Made by a program: the position numbers and the translations under genes. DNA of 64,000 nt from the NCBI GenBank assembly GCA_050633665.1, contig JBOEGY010000002.1, positions 1 through 64,000 on the forward strand. The letters run 5' to 3'. Numbering within the stretch: position 1 is the stretch's first letter; every line of letters begins with the position of its first letter. The notes under the pieces were generated by a model. The model worked only from the letters and a program-made list of their open reading frames with translations. It was not told the DNA's origin and made no database searches. This stretch comes from JAUIAI01 sp050633665. GTDB lineage: Bacteria > Pseudomonadota > Gammaproteobacteria > Burkholderiales > Burkholderiaceae_E. Shown here piece after piece: positions 41,196 to 50,503 of this stretch.

Positions 41196-42668
41196 ATGGG
41201 CAAGCATTCAATTGAATCCACAAGGCCGCCGGAACGGTTTCAGGAAAACCCGTTTCTGGTGGCGGGCGCCACAACCACACTGGTTGAGCAGATCGTTAGC
41301 GCCTTTCAGGCGCGAATTGAGCAGGGCATGGTGCGTGCCGGCTCAAGACTGCCGTCGATCCGGCAATTTGCCACGGAACAGAAAGTCTCCCGGTTTACGG
41401 TGGTTGAGGCGTATGACCGCCTGGTCGCCCGTGGTTATGTTGAATCGCGGCGCGGCAGTGGGTTTTTTGTACGAGCCCGCCAGCCGGTCATTCGGTCGTC
41501 TGATCGGGAGTGGGCGGAATCACCATCGTCAGATGTGGATGTCGTCTGGCTTCTGCGCAATATGTTCAAGCGAATGCCGCCGGCACAGATGCCTGGCGCT
41601 GGTGTGTTGCCTGTCTCCTGGCTAGACGCACCGCTGATTGCGCAAAGCGTGCGCTCGCTTGGTCGGCACAGTGGCGCGGCGTTTCTGGACTACGGCCATC
41701 CGCAGGGTTATCTGCCACTGCGCGAACAATTGCAGGCGCGTCTGGCTGAGCATGAAATTCCAGCGCCTCCTGAAGCCTTGCTGACAACAAGCGGCGTGAC
41801 GCAGGCGTTGGATATCGTTGCGCAACATTACTTGCAGGCGGGCGACGTCGTCCTGGTCGACGAACCGTCGTGGTTCCTGTTGTTTGGCCGGTTTTCGACT
41901 CTTGGGGTGAGGGTGGTCGGAGTGCCGCGAACGGTTGCAGGACCCGACCTTGAAAAGCTGGATGCCTTGATGAGCAGCCTGCGCCCCAAGTTGTTTTTCA
42001 CAACCTCGGTGTTACATAATCCGACCGGTACTTCGATGAGAAGTGCGTACGCCTACCGTCTGCTGCGCCTGGCAGACAAACACGATGTCATGATCGTCGA
42101 GGATGATGTTTACAGTGATCTTCATCCCGGCGGGCAGGCCAGCCCCGGAACCCGTCTGGCGGCCCTGGACGGCTTGTCGCGTGTGATCTACCTCGGCGGT
42201 TTTTCCAAGACGCTGGCAGCGAATCTGCGCGTGGGCTTTATTGCTGCTTCCGAGGCGTTGATTACCGCATTTACCGACCTGAAAATGCTTTTGCAGCTGA
42301 CTAGCAGCGAACTCGGAGAGCGGGTGGTTTACCGGGTTTTGTCCGAAGGGCATTACCGGCGGCATCTGCAGCGACTCAGACAGCGGCTGGAACAAAAAAG
42401 AGAGCCGGTTCTCAGGCATTTTGAGCGCCTGGGGTATCCAGTCTTTGCCGAACCCACTGCAGGCATGTATGTGTGGGTCAATCTGGGTGTTGATGCCAGC
42501 CGGGTCGCTCAGTTGATGATCGAGGCGGACTACCTGACGGCGCCTGGCAGCCTGTTTCTGCCTGACCAGCGACCAAGCACCTGGATGCGTTTCAATCTGA
42601 CGACGAGTGACGAGCCAGCCATGATTAAGTGTCTTTCCGGGGCCGTGGAGAAAGTTAGCCGCATATAG
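41196..42668 (+). CDS. MocR-type regulator: GntR DNA-binding domain fused to aminotransferase-like domain
   Basis: 490 residues. The N-terminal winged helix (about 28-98) has the GntR pattern LPSIRQFATEQKVSRFTVVEAYDRLVARGYVESRRGSGFFV. The rest is a class I aminotransferase-like domain; the PLP-binding lysine is K338 (GGFSKTLAANLRVGF), and NPTGTS (the substrate/PLP site) and DDVYSD are also present. These proteins are transcription factors rather than enzymes in nearly all studied cases. It probably controls the divergent EamA gene. The Lon-like gene follows after 16 bases and could be in the same transcript. Confidence 0.92.
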   Translation: MGKHSIESTRPPERFQENPFLVAGATTTLVEQIVSAFQARIEQGMVRAGSRLPSIRQFATEQKVSRFTVVEAYDRLVARGYVESRRGSGFFVRARQPVIRSSDREWAESPSSDVDVVWLLRNMFKRMPPAQMPGAGVLPVSWLDAPLIAQSVRSLGRHSGAAFLDYGHPQGYLPLREQLQARLAEHEIPAPPEALLTTSGVTQALDIVAQHYLQAGDVVLVDEPSWFLLFGRFSTLGVRVVGVPRTVAGPDLEKLDALMSSLRPKLFFTTSVLHNPTGTSMRSAYAYRLLRLADKHDVMIVEDDVYSDLHPGGQASPGTRLAALDGLSRVIYLGGFSKTLAANLRVGFIAASEALITAFTDLKMLLQLTSSELGERVVYRVLSEGHYRRHLQRLRQRLEQKREPVLRHFERLGYPVFAEPTAGMYVWVNLGVDASRVAQLMIEADYLTAPGSLFLPDQRPSTWMRFNLTTSDEPAMIKCLSGAVEKVSRI

Positions 42669-42684
42669 CCTAAAATCCGGGCAC

Positions 42685-45153
42685 ATGAATGAATCTGCAT
42701 CTGCGTCCGCAGCGCCTCATCCGAATGCGCTTTTGCCCGGACAACTCGCCCGCCGGACTGACCCAGGCTCACTGGAGCTGGATCTTGCCGTTGACCGCCC
42801 GCCTGTCGGGGCTGACCAGGAGCTGAGACCCGCTCACCTGGTCGGTCACGAGAGAGCGGCCCGAGCGATTGATTTCGCGCTAAATGTCGGCCGTCCTGGT
42901 TACAACCTGTTTGTGATGGGCCCAATGGGGATCGGCAAAACCCGGTTTCTCAGAGAAGCCGTCAGCCGTCGAAATCGGCGGGTCAAGCCGGTCGATCAGA
43001 TCTACCTGAACAATTTTTCCGATGATGGCAAGCCGGTTGCCGCAACCCTGGGCGCTGGCGAAGGAGCCCGCCTCAGAGCCGCGATGCTGGCGATGATTCA
43101 GGATCTCAGAACCACCATTCAAGCGGCGTTCGATGCTGAAAGCTATCTCGCCCGCATCGAAAAATTCAAACAACTCGTGATGAGCTTTGAGCACAGTGGA
43201 CTGGAAGCTGTGCAGGAGGAGGTCAAGGCCGAAGGTCTGGCGCTGGCGCAGTCTCCGGACGGGCTGGTCGTGACGCCCATGGACGGTGCGGAGCCGATGA
43301 CACCCGAGGCGTTGGCCAAGCTTACGGAGGCCGATCAGAAGCGTCTGCGCGAACGTCTCGTGTTCTGGAATGACCGGCTCGAGCGCCTGAATCGCGATAG
43401 CCTGAAGTTCCGGCGAGATCAGGCCGCAAAGTTACGCGGTTTTAATCGTGAGACCGCACTGGCAGCGGTCAAACCGAATGTTGACGAGTTGCGCTCAGCA
43501 TTCGGTCACTACCCGGATCTGGTGTCCTGGTTCAATGCCTTGCAAGATGATTTGCTGGACAGGTATCAGGCATTTCTGCCGGCTCCCGATGACACCGAGC
43601 CAGAGCAGATGCTCGTCGATCCAGAGCAGCTTGGCCGGTACGACATCAACGTGTTAACTGAGTCGCCTGCGGCTGACGATGCTGCCGCGCCGGTGATTCA
43701 GCTGGACCATCCGACCGTGCCCGAGTTGCTGGGCCGGATTGAAAGCAGGATCGTCTCGAACGCAGTGCAAACCGATTTTCGCATGATCAGGCCGGGTGCC
43801 CTGCATAGAGCCAATGGCGGTTATCTGCTTATCGACGCCTGGCGGTTGTTTTCTGAGCCGCGCGCCTGGGATGCGCTCAAGCGGGCGTTGCAGCGGCGTG
43901 CAATCCGAATCGAGACGATGGCTGAGACCGCAACCGGCGTCAGTGCAGGTTTGATCGAACCTGATCCTATCCCGCTGGATGTCAAAGTGATTCTGTTCGG
44001 GGAACGTGAGTCTTATTACACGCTGAGTGAACTTGATCCCGAGTTTGACGCCTTGTTTCGGATTACGGCCGACTTTGACGATAACCTGGAAAGGACAACC
44101 GAGCACCAGAACGGTCTTGCCGTTGTGTTGGCCGAGCAGGCTGACGCCAATGATTTGTTGGCCCTGGACCGCTCCGCGCTGGCCCGTCTTCTTGACGAGG
44201 CCGCGCGCTGTGCTGAGGATCAGAATCGACTCTCCGCTCATGTGCAATACCTGACAGAAGTAGCTGTTGAGGCCGACTATGAAGCGCGCCAGCAAGGTGT
44301 CAGCACGATTAATGAAGACCATATTGCCAGCGCGCTCGCTAATCGCAAAGACCGGGCGAGCCGGGCGCATCTGGAGCATCAGCGGTCGATTCTTGAGCAG
44401 ACGATTCTGATCGCCACCGAAGGCTATGCCATTGGTCAGGTTAACGGGCTGGCGGTCTACGATATTGGCGGTGAGGCATTTGGCCATCCGAGCCGGATCA
44501 GCGCCAGCACTCGTCTTGGCGACGGGCAGGTTCTGGATATTCAGCGTGAGACCCACATGGGCGGTGCGATTCACACGAAAGGCGTGATGACGCTTTCGGC
44601 TTATTTTGGTGCCCGATACGCTCCCCGACATCCCCTGCCGGTCAACGCCAGTCTGGTATTTGAGCAAAGTTATGGCCCGGTTGATGGAGATAGCGCGACG
44701 CTCGCCGAGTTGTGTGCGCTGATCTCCTCTATTTCGTTGGTGCCGGTTCGACAGGATCTGGCTATCACGGGGTCGATGAACCAATTAGGTGAGGCGCAGG
44801 CTATTGGCGGCGTCAATGACAAGATCGAAGGCTTTTATCAAATCTGCCGTGAGCGCGGGCTAACCGGGACGCAGGGGGTTATTTTGCCGGTAAGTAATGT
44901 CAGCCATCTGATGCTTGACGATGAGATTATCGACGCTGTCCGGCGCGGTATGTTTCATTTATACGCCGTCAGTCACGCGGACGAGGCAATTGAATTGTTG
45001 CTGAACCTGCCGGCCGGCTCGGTTAGCGATTCGGCAGCCCAGCAGACCGTCAGTGGCCTGGTCGCCCTGCGCCTGACAGATTTGCTCTCGCAACGAAACG
45101 GCGGGCGCGCGGCAGCCCGTCGGGCCCGCTACGGAGGGGGCGACCGTGACTAG
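42685..45153 (+). CDS. Lon-related ATP-dependent protease (YcbZ/LonH-like)
   Basis: 822 residues. Walker A is GPMGIGKT (79-86). The C-terminal S16 protease domain has catalytic S670 (GDSATLAELCALISS) and K713 (GGVNDKIEGFYQ), 43 residues apart as in E. coli Lon. There is no Lon N-terminal substrate-binding domain; instead the middle has an insert with charged coiled-coil character (about 140-270), as in the YcbZ subfamily. A role in protein quality control is likely; specific substrates are not known. It lies between a MocR-type gene and htpG. Confidence 0.9.
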   Translation: MNESASASAAPHPNALLPGQLARRTDPGSLELDLAVDRPPVGADQELRPAHLVGHERAARAIDFALNVGRPGYNLFVMGPMGIGKTRFLREAVSRRNRRVKPVDQIYLNNFSDDGKPVAATLGAGEGARLRAAMLAMIQDLRTTIQAAFDAESYLARIEKFKQLVMSFEHSGLEAVQEEVKAEGLALAQSPDGLVVTPMDGAEPMTPEALAKLTEADQKRLRERLVFWNDRLERLNRDSLKFRRDQAAKLRGFNRETALAAVKPNVDELRSAFGHYPDLVSWFNALQDDLLDRYQAFLPAPDDTEPEQMLVDPEQLGRYDINVLTESPAADDAAAPVIQLDHPTVPELLGRIESRIVSNAVQTDFRMIRPGALHRANGGYLLIDAWRLFSEPRAWDALKRALQRRAIRIETMAETATGVSAGLIEPDPIPLDVKVILFGERESYYTLSELDPEFDALFRITADFDDNLERTTEHQNGLAVVLAEQADANDLLALDRSALARLLDEAARCAEDQNRLSAHVQYLTEVAVEADYEARQQGVSTINEDHIASALANRKDRASRAHLEHQRSILEQTILIATEGYAIGQVNGLAVYDIGGEAFGHPSRISASTRLGDGQVLDIQRETHMGGAIHTKGVMTLSAYFGARYAPRHPLPVNASLVFEQSYGPVDGDSATLAELCALISSISLVPVRQDLAITGSMNQLGEAQAIGGVNDKIEGFYQICRERGLTGTQGVILPVSNVSHLMLDDEIIDAVRRGMFHLYAVSHADEAIELLLNLPAGSVSDSAAQQTVSGLVALRLTDLLSQRNGGRAAARRARYGGGDRD

Positions 45154-45178
45154 CAAGACCGTTCCAACAAAAACGGGG

Positions 45179-45206
45179 GTTGAACCTGGGCCGATGGTCC
45201 TCATAT
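45179..45206 (+). promoter_or_regulatory. Sigma-32 (heat-shock) promoter candidate of htpG
   Basis: GTTGAA (45179-45184) and CCTCATAT (45199-45206) are separated by 14 bases. The consensus for sigma-32 is CTTGAA-N13-15-CCCCATNT, so only two positions differ. The predicted transcript start near 45213 leaves a leader of about 75 bases before the htpG ATG. Confidence 0.55.
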
Positions 45207-45245
45207 AGTGCAGCGTACGGCTGGCAGGGACAGCCCCCAATCCCA

Positions 45246-45265
45246 TCAGACTCAATCAGACTCAA
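45246..45265 (+). repeat. Exact 10-bp tandem repeat in the htpG leader
   Basis: TCAGACTCAA is repeated exactly, 45246-45255 and 45256-45265, between the candidate heat-shock promoter and the start codon. Confidence 0.8.
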
Positions 45266-45288
45266 ATAGACAAAATACTGCGATAACC

Positions 45289-47253
45289 ATGACTACAGAT
45301 TCCAACAATACCGCTTCCGAGACATTTGGCTTTCAGGCGGAGGTTAAACAGCTGTTGCAGCTGATGATTCACTCGCTCTACAGTAATCGTGAGATCTTCC
45401 TTCGTGAGCTGATCTCCAACGCGTCGGATGCCTGCGACAAGCTCCGGTTCGAGGCGATAGAACAAGACAATCTCTACGAAGGCGACGGTGAGCTGAAAAT
45501 CCGGATCGAACTCGATAAGGAAGCGCGCACCATCCTGATCACCGATAACGGCATTGGAATGTCGCGCGAGGAAGTGATCAACAACCTGGGCACAATTGCG
45601 CGCTCTGGTACGCGGGAATTTGTTGGCAAGCTGTCTGGTGATGATGCCCGGGACTCTCAGCTTATCGGTCAGTTTGGTGTCGGTTTTTATTCCAGTTTCA
45701 TTGTTGCCGATCAGGTTGTGGTTGAGACCCGGCGCGCAGGGCTTCCCACCAGCGATGGCGTGCGCTGGACTTCCGACGGCTCCGGTGAGTTCAGCCTCGA
45801 GACGATTGAGCGGGTGCAACGCGGTACGGCAATCCGGCTGCATCTGCGTTCGCCTGAAGACGATGCAGACGCTAAGACCGAACTCGACAATTTGTTGAAT
45901 GACTGGCAGATCAAGAGCATTGTGCGCAAGTACTCAGACCACATTTCGTTGCCGATCGAAATGCGCAAGAGTGAGTTCGACGAAGAAACCAAAGAATCAA
46001 AACTGACTGACGAATGGGAAACCATTAATCAGGCAAGCGCGCTTTGGGCCCGTAGCAAGAGCGAACTCAAAGACGAGGATTATCAGGCCTTTTACAAAAA
46101 CCTCAGCCCCGACGGCACCGAGCCGCTCGCTTACACTCATAATCGGGTCGAAGGCCGGACCGAATACACTCAGTTGTTGTTTGTTCCGGGCAAGGCACCG
46201 TTTGATCTATGGGATCGTGAGAACCGGCGCGGTATCAAGCTTTACATCAAGCGTGTTTTCATCATGGATGATGCGCAGAACCTGATGCCGGTTTATCTGC
46301 GCTTTGTGAAAGGCGTGATCGATTCGGCCGATCTGCCGCTTAACGTATCGCGGGAGTTGTTGCAGGAGTCACGCGATGTCAAAGCCATTCGCGAAGGCTC
46401 AACCCGTCGCATTTTGTCCATGCTGGAAGATCTGGCCGAAAACCAGACTGACAAATACGCCACTTTTTACCAGGAATTCGGACAAGTCCTTAAAGAAGGC
46501 CTGGGTGAAGATTTCACCAACAGTGAGCGAATCGCCAAGCTGTTGCGCTTTCATAGTACGGCGGATCAGGCCGACGCAGATCAGCCGTCCGTGGGCCTGG
46601 CGGACTATGTATCCCGCATGAAAGAAGGACAGGACAAGATTTTCTACGTTACCGCTGACACGCCTGCTGCGGCTCGCAATAGTCCTCATCTTGAGGTGTT
46701 CCGCAAGAAAGGGATCGAAGTGCTGTTGATGACGGAGCGGGTTGATGAATGGATGCTCAATTTCCTGACCCAGTTTGATGAGAAAGAGCTGGTTTCGGTT
46801 GCCCGCGGTGATGTCGATCTCGATGCGGTTGGCTCTGATGAAGAAAAGGAAAAAGACAAGGCCGAGGCGGAAAAGACTGCCGATGAATTCAAGCCACTGG
46901 TGAGTGGTATTCAGGCTGCCCTGGGCGACAAGGTCAAAGAAGTGCGGGTGTCAAACCGTCTGGTCGATTCCGCCTCCTGCCTGGTTTCTGATGAAGGCGA
47001 AATCAGCGGCCATCTTGAGCGCTTGCTAAAACAAGCCGGTCAAAGTGGGCCAGACCGCAAACCGATTCTTGAAATCAACCCGACCCATCCGATTCTGAAG
47101 CATCTGGCCGACAAGTCTGACGATGTCGAAAACTGGTCTTCGCTATTGTTTGACCAGGCCATGCTTGCCGAAGGGGGGTCTCTGGAAGACCCCGCCGGAT
47201 TCGTCAAGCGACAGAACGAGATGATGCTGGCCTTGCTTGTTCGTGCCGGCTGA
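45289..47253 (+). CDS. htpG: Molecular chaperone HtpG (Hsp90 family)
   Basis: 654 residues. The ATP-binding GHKL domain is shown by LIHSLYSNREIFLRELISNASDACDKLR, ITDNGIGMSREEVINNLGTIARSGT, and GQFGVGFYSSFIVAD. The middle domain has LPLNVSRELLQE, and the C-terminal dimer domain follows. I chose the ATG at 45289 because the preceding residues from a GTG at 45208 are not family-like and that GTG falls at the predicted transcript start. A sigma-32-like promoter agrees with heat-shock induction. Confidence 0.97.
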   Translation: MTTDSNNTASETFGFQAEVKQLLQLMIHSLYSNREIFLRELISNASDACDKLRFEAIEQDNLYEGDGELKIRIELDKEARTILITDNGIGMSREEVINNLGTIARSGTREFVGKLSGDDARDSQLIGQFGVGFYSSFIVADQVVVETRRAGLPTSDGVRWTSDGSGEFSLETIERVQRGTAIRLHLRSPEDDADAKTELDNLLNDWQIKSIVRKYSDHISLPIEMRKSEFDEETKESKLTDEWETINQASALWARSKSELKDEDYQAFYKNLSPDGTEPLAYTHNRVEGRTEYTQLLFVPGKAPFDLWDRENRRGIKLYIKRVFIMDDAQNLMPVYLRFVKGVIDSADLPLNVSRELLQESRDVKAIREGSTRRILSMLEDLAENQTDKYATFYQEFGQVLKEGLGEDFTNSERIAKLLRFHSTADQADADQPSVGLADYVSRMKEGQDKIFYVTADTPAAARNSPHLEVFRKKGIEVLLMTERVDEWMLNFLTQFDEKELVSVARGDVDLDAVGSDEEKEKDKAEAEKTADEFKPLVSGIQAALGDKVKEVRVSNRLVDSASCLVSDEGEISGHLERLLKQAGQSGPDRKPILEINPTHPILKHLADKSDDVENWSSLLFDQAMLAEGGSLEDPAGFVKRQNEMMLALLVRAG

Positions 47254-47275
47254 TTGATTTGAGCTGCAGTCGGTC

Positions 47276-47815
47276 ATGACAGCTAAACGGCTTTCCGGAT
47301 TCCCTCCTCAAATGGCGCCCGATTGTCAGGCGCTGGTTCTGGGGAGTTTTCCGGGCGCTGTTTCGCTCGCGGCCGGCGACTATTACGCCAACCCCCGCAA
47401 TCAGTTTTGGTCGATTGCCTCGCTGGCGCTGGATCAGGACTTGACCAGCAAGCCGTTCGAGTTGCGTTACCGCGCACTCCAGTCAATCGGTCTCGGTTTG
47501 TGGGATGTCATTGAAAACTGCGAGCGGGAAGGCAGTCTGGATCAGGCGATCAAAGCTGAGCAACCCGTGTCATTCGCCGGCTTACGGACGCTGGCGCCAA
47601 ACCTGCGGACATTGTTGCTCAACGGGCGTAAGGCGCAACAAGGGGCTCGCCGCGTGCTGAGCGCAGCCGGACTAAGTGGTTATCGGCTTATTGATCTGCC
47701 TTCAACCAGCCCGGCTCATGCGGCGATGAGCCGCGACGAGAAAGCGGCTGAGTGGCTGGCAGCATTGCACCTGGCGTTGCCAGACTACTTTCCGGCTTGC
47801 AATGAGAAAAGCTAA
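47276..47815 (+). CDS. Uracil-DNA glycosylase superfamily, family 6 (hypoxanthine-DNA glycosylase)
   Basis: 179 residues. The base-excision motif near the N-terminus is LGSFPGAVSLAAGDYYANPRNQFW, typical of family 6 DNA-deoxyinosine glycosylases, and the C-terminal loop is LPSTSPAHA. These enzymes remove hypoxanthine made by adenine deamination. It begins 22 bases after htpG, and the next gene starts 14 bases before its end. Confidence 0.85.
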   Translation: MTAKRLSGFPPQMAPDCQALVLGSFPGAVSLAAGDYYANPRNQFWSIASLALDQDLTSKPFELRYRALQSIGLGLWDVIENCEREGSLDQAIKAEQPVSFAGLRTLAPNLRTLLLNGRKAQQGARRVLSAAGLSGYRLIDLPSTSPAHAAMSRDEKAAEWLAALHLALPDYFPACNEKS

Positions 47816-48605
47816 CCGCGGGGACGCTCAGCTTCGCATTACGGTTTCAGAAGAGAAAGGCGTTCGGTATTTGCACTTTGGAACCGAATGGGTTCAGGGG
47901 GCAATGCGGGTCAGACAACCCTGGAATCTGGAACTTGATTACTCGCGCCATATGATGGCCTGGCTGTTGTTCAATGACGCACCCGAGAGAGTCCTGCAAA
48001 TTGGTCTGGGGGCAGGCTCACTGACTAAATTCGTTCATCGCAGTTTGCCTGATACCGAATTGACGGTGGTCGAGAACAGTCCTTCGGTGGTGGCTGTGGC
48101 CCGTGGGCAGTTCCGCCTGCCAGCCGACGATGAGCGCCTGGAAATTGTCATTGACGACGGGCAGGCGTTTGTCTCGCAGCCAAGATTGAAGCGGTACTTT
48201 TCGATTCTGCAGATTGACGTGTTCGATCAGAATGCGCGCGGACCGGTTCTGGATTCGCTTGAGTTTTATGAGGCCTCGCGTCGGGTCTTGGCGCCTGGCG
48301 GTATCATGGCGGTCAATCTGTTCGGAGATGTGCCAAGTTATCGGCGCAACTATGAAAGGATACTGGCCGCATTTGACGGCCGGGTTCTGGTGCTGCCGCC
48401 GCTGGAAGCCGGCAATGTGATCGTGCTTGGATTTCAGGCGCCGCTGGTCGAGTCGCAGAGCGACATTCTTGCCACCTGGGGCGAGTTGCGAGCCAGAGCA
48501 GGCCCGGTCGAAGAGCGCTTCGGGCTCAATGCCCACGGCTGGATAAACGGCCTGAAAGTCAGCGCAGCCAAGTCACTCGGCGACGGTCTGATTGGCGACG
48601 GCTGA
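47802..48605 (+). CDS. Spermidine-synthase-like (polyamine aminopropyltransferase fold) protein
   Basis: 267 residues with a Rossmann-type nucleotide-binding core: VLQIGLGAGSLTKF, TVVENSPSVVAVAR, VIDDGQAFV and SILQIDVFDQN. In true spermidine synthases the first loop reads GGGDG and carries an Asp; here it is GLGAGS. The aminopropyl-transfer Asp pair is therefore not clearly complete. It may be a methyltransferase or an inactive paralogue. The start overlaps the glycosylase gene by 14 bases. Confidence 0.75.
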   Translation: MRKANRGDAQLRITVSEEKGVRYLHFGTEWVQGAMRVRQPWNLELDYSRHMMAWLLFNDAPERVLQIGLGAGSLTKFVHRSLPDTELTVVENSPSVVAVARGQFRLPADDERLEIVIDDGQAFVSQPRLKRYFSILQIDVFDQNARGPVLDSLEFYEASRRVLAPGGIMAVNLFGDVPSYRRNYERILAAFDGRVLVLPPLEAGNVIVLGFQAPLVESQSDILATWGELRARAGPVEERFGLNAHGWINGLKVSAAKSLGDGLIGDG

Positions 48606-48634
48606 GGGCTTATTGCATCAGTATGTCGCCAGAT

Positions 48635-48650
48635 TGGCACGCCTGAAGCA
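48635..48650 (+). promoter_or_regulatory. Sigma-54-like promoter upstream of the GspE/PilB-type ATPase gene
   Basis: TGGCACG-CCTG-AAGCA. The -24 element TGGCACG is a full match and GG and GC are 10 bases apart as needed; the two bases before GC are AA instead of TT. The ATPase start is 63 bases downstream. Type IV pilus genes are often RpoN-dependent, so this is plausible but not proven. Confidence 0.4.
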
Positions 48651-48712
48651 CTTCATACCCCGTTTGTCCGCTGTAAGGTGTCGTTTAGGCCGGTCTGAGC
48701 TAGTCTGGCCTG

Positions 48713-50503
48713 ATGACTGCTACCGAAACTCCAGCTTGCGAAACCCTAGGTGAAACAGGCCGGCCCCTGCAATTGAGGCATCTTGTCCCGGCGTTGAAAT
48801 TCGACGGGTTGATGAGCGAGGAATCGGCCGAGCAGGTCTTGCGTTTTGACGGGCTTTCGGACCGCCCGGAGCATGCGCTTGTGTCACTGGTGGGCCGCCG
48901 TCTGAGCGCCGCAGATGACAACAAACCGCTGGATATGGATCGCTTATGTCAGTGGCTGGCGGCCCGTCTTGAGATTCCGTTTGCCCGGATAGATCCGCTA
49001 AAAGTTGATCTGTCGCGGATTGCTGATGTCATGTCCAGTCAATACGCCGCGCGCTACAAGATTCTGCCGATTGAGGTGTCGGGTACTGAGGTGACAATCG
49101 CTACCGCTGAGCCATTCATGCTTGGTTGGGTCGAAGAGCTGGAGCATTTGTTGCGCAAGCAGGTCAGGGTGGTGTTGGCCAGTCCTAATGACCTGAGCCG
49201 CTTCATCGTCGAGTTTTTCAGTCTGGCCAAGTCGGTGCGGGATGCTCAGGTCAGCGGTGGCTCTGGCACACAGAGCAACTTTGAACAACTGGTTGAACTG
49301 GGCCGATCTGGCAAGAATGTTGATGCCAACGATGCCCATATCGTTACGATCGTCGATTGGCTCTGGCAGTATGCGTTCGAGCAACGCGCCAGTGATATTC
49401 ATCTGGAGCCACGTCGGGATATCGGAACGATCCGCTTCCGGATCGATGGTGTGTTGCATCATGTTTATCAGGTGCCGCCTCAGGTGATGGCAGCGATGAC
49501 CAGCCGAATCAAATTGTTGGGCCGGATGGACGTCGTAGAAAAACGCCGTCCGCAAGACGGTCGGATCAAGACCCGCATGACTGACGGGCGGGAGATTGAA
49601 CTACGGCTCTCCACGCTGCCAACGGCGTTCGGTGAAAAGCTGGTGATGCGGATCTTTGATCCGGAAGTGCTGGTGCGCAGTTTCGAGGAGCTCGGTTTCA
49701 CGAGTAGTGAGCTGTCTCAGTGGCGCCAAATGACATCAAGCCCGAATGGTATTGTTCTGGTGACCGGGCCGACCGGGTCGGGCAAGACGACAACGCTGTA
49801 CTCAACCCTCAAACAATTGGCGACCGACGAAGTCAACGTTTGCACGGTGGAAGACCCGATTGAGATGATCGACCCGGCGTTTAACCAGACGCAGGTGCAG
49901 AACTCGATCGATCTGACGTTTGCAGCAGGGGTCCGGTCATTGATGCGGCAAGACCCGGACATCATTATGATTGGCGAAATTCGCGACCTTGAAACCGCCG
50001 AAATGGCGACTCAGGCCGCATTGACCGGACATCTGGTGTTGTCTACCTTACACACGAATGATGCGCCGTCAGCCGTCACCCGCTTGATTGAGCTTGGCGT
50101 GCCCGGTTACCTGTTGAATGCGACGCTGGTGGGCGTGCTGGCACAGCGGCTGGTCAGAACGCTCTGTCCGTCCTGTAAAGTGGTCGATGATTCCGTTTCC
50201 GAAGAGCGCTGGAATGCGCTGATCAAGCCGTTCAGTGCGGCCGCACCCAAGAGCGTCTATCGGCCGGTCGGGTGTCTTGAATGCCGAATGACGGGTTATC
50301 GCGGCCGGGCGGGTATCTATGAATTGTTAGGCGTTGAAGACGCAATTCGCCGGGAACTGGCTGAAGACAGACCCAGTCTGGACCGAATCCGCCATCGCGG
50401 CATGAAAGGCGGCATGAAACCACTTCGCCTGGCTGGCGCTCAAAAAATTGCAGCCGGTCAAACGACTTTTGACGAAGTGCTTAAAGTCGCTCCATCGGTG
50501 TAA
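48713..50503 (+). CDS. GspE/PulE/PilB-type secretion or pilus ATPase
   Basis: 596 residues. The N-terminal domain (about 1-180) is of the T2SSE_N kind. The ATPase has Walker A GPTGSGKTT, the Asp box IEMIDPAF, Walker B DIIMIGEIRDLETAEMA and His box TGHLVLSTLHTNDA. The C-terminal region carries the tetracysteine zinc motif CPSC ... CLEC. It powers assembly of type II secretion pseudopili or type IV pili. No other secretion or pilus genes are next to it, which is unusual, so the exact system cannot be fixed. Confidence 0.9.
   Translation: MTATETPACETLGETGRPLQLRHLVPALKFDGLMSEESAEQVLRFDGLSDRPEHALVSLVGRRLSAADDNKPLDMDRLCQWLAARLEIPFARIDPLKVDLSRIADVMSSQYAARYKILPIEVSGTEVTIATAEPFMLGWVEELEHLLRKQVRVVLASPNDLSRFIVEFFSLAKSVRDAQVSGGSGTQSNFEQLVELGRSGKNVDANDAHIVTIVDWLWQYAFEQRASDIHLEPRRDIGTIRFRIDGVLHHVYQVPPQVMAAMTSRIKLLGRMDVVEKRRPQDGRIKTRMTDGREIELRLSTLPTAFGEKLVMRIFDPEVLVRSFEELGFTSSELSQWRQMTSSPNGIVLVTGPTGSGKTTTLYSTLKQLATDEVNVCTVEDPIEMIDPAFNQTQVQNSIDLTFAAGVRSLMRQDPDIIMIGEIRDLETAEMATQAALTGHLVLSTLHTNDAPSAVTRLIELGVPGYLLNATLVGVLAQRLVRTLCPSCKVVDDSVSEERWNALIKPFSAAAPKSVYRPVGCLECRMTGYRGRAGIYELLGVEDAIRRELAEDRPSLDRIRHRGMKGGMKPLRLAGAQKIAAGQTTFDEVLKVAPSV

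Noticed and set aside
42012..42686. Minus-strand open frame of 224 codons opposite the MocR-type gene
   Set aside because: Complement of a gene with intact GntR and aminotransferase motifs.
43654..44784. Long minus-strand open frame (376 codons) opposite the Lon-like protease
   Set aside because: It lies wholly within a gene with clear ATPase and protease motifs; its translation has no recognisable domain.
45208..45288. Upstream GTG start for htpG
   Set aside because: The 27 extra residues are unlike Hsp90 and the GTG sits at the predicted transcript start, so it could not be translated.
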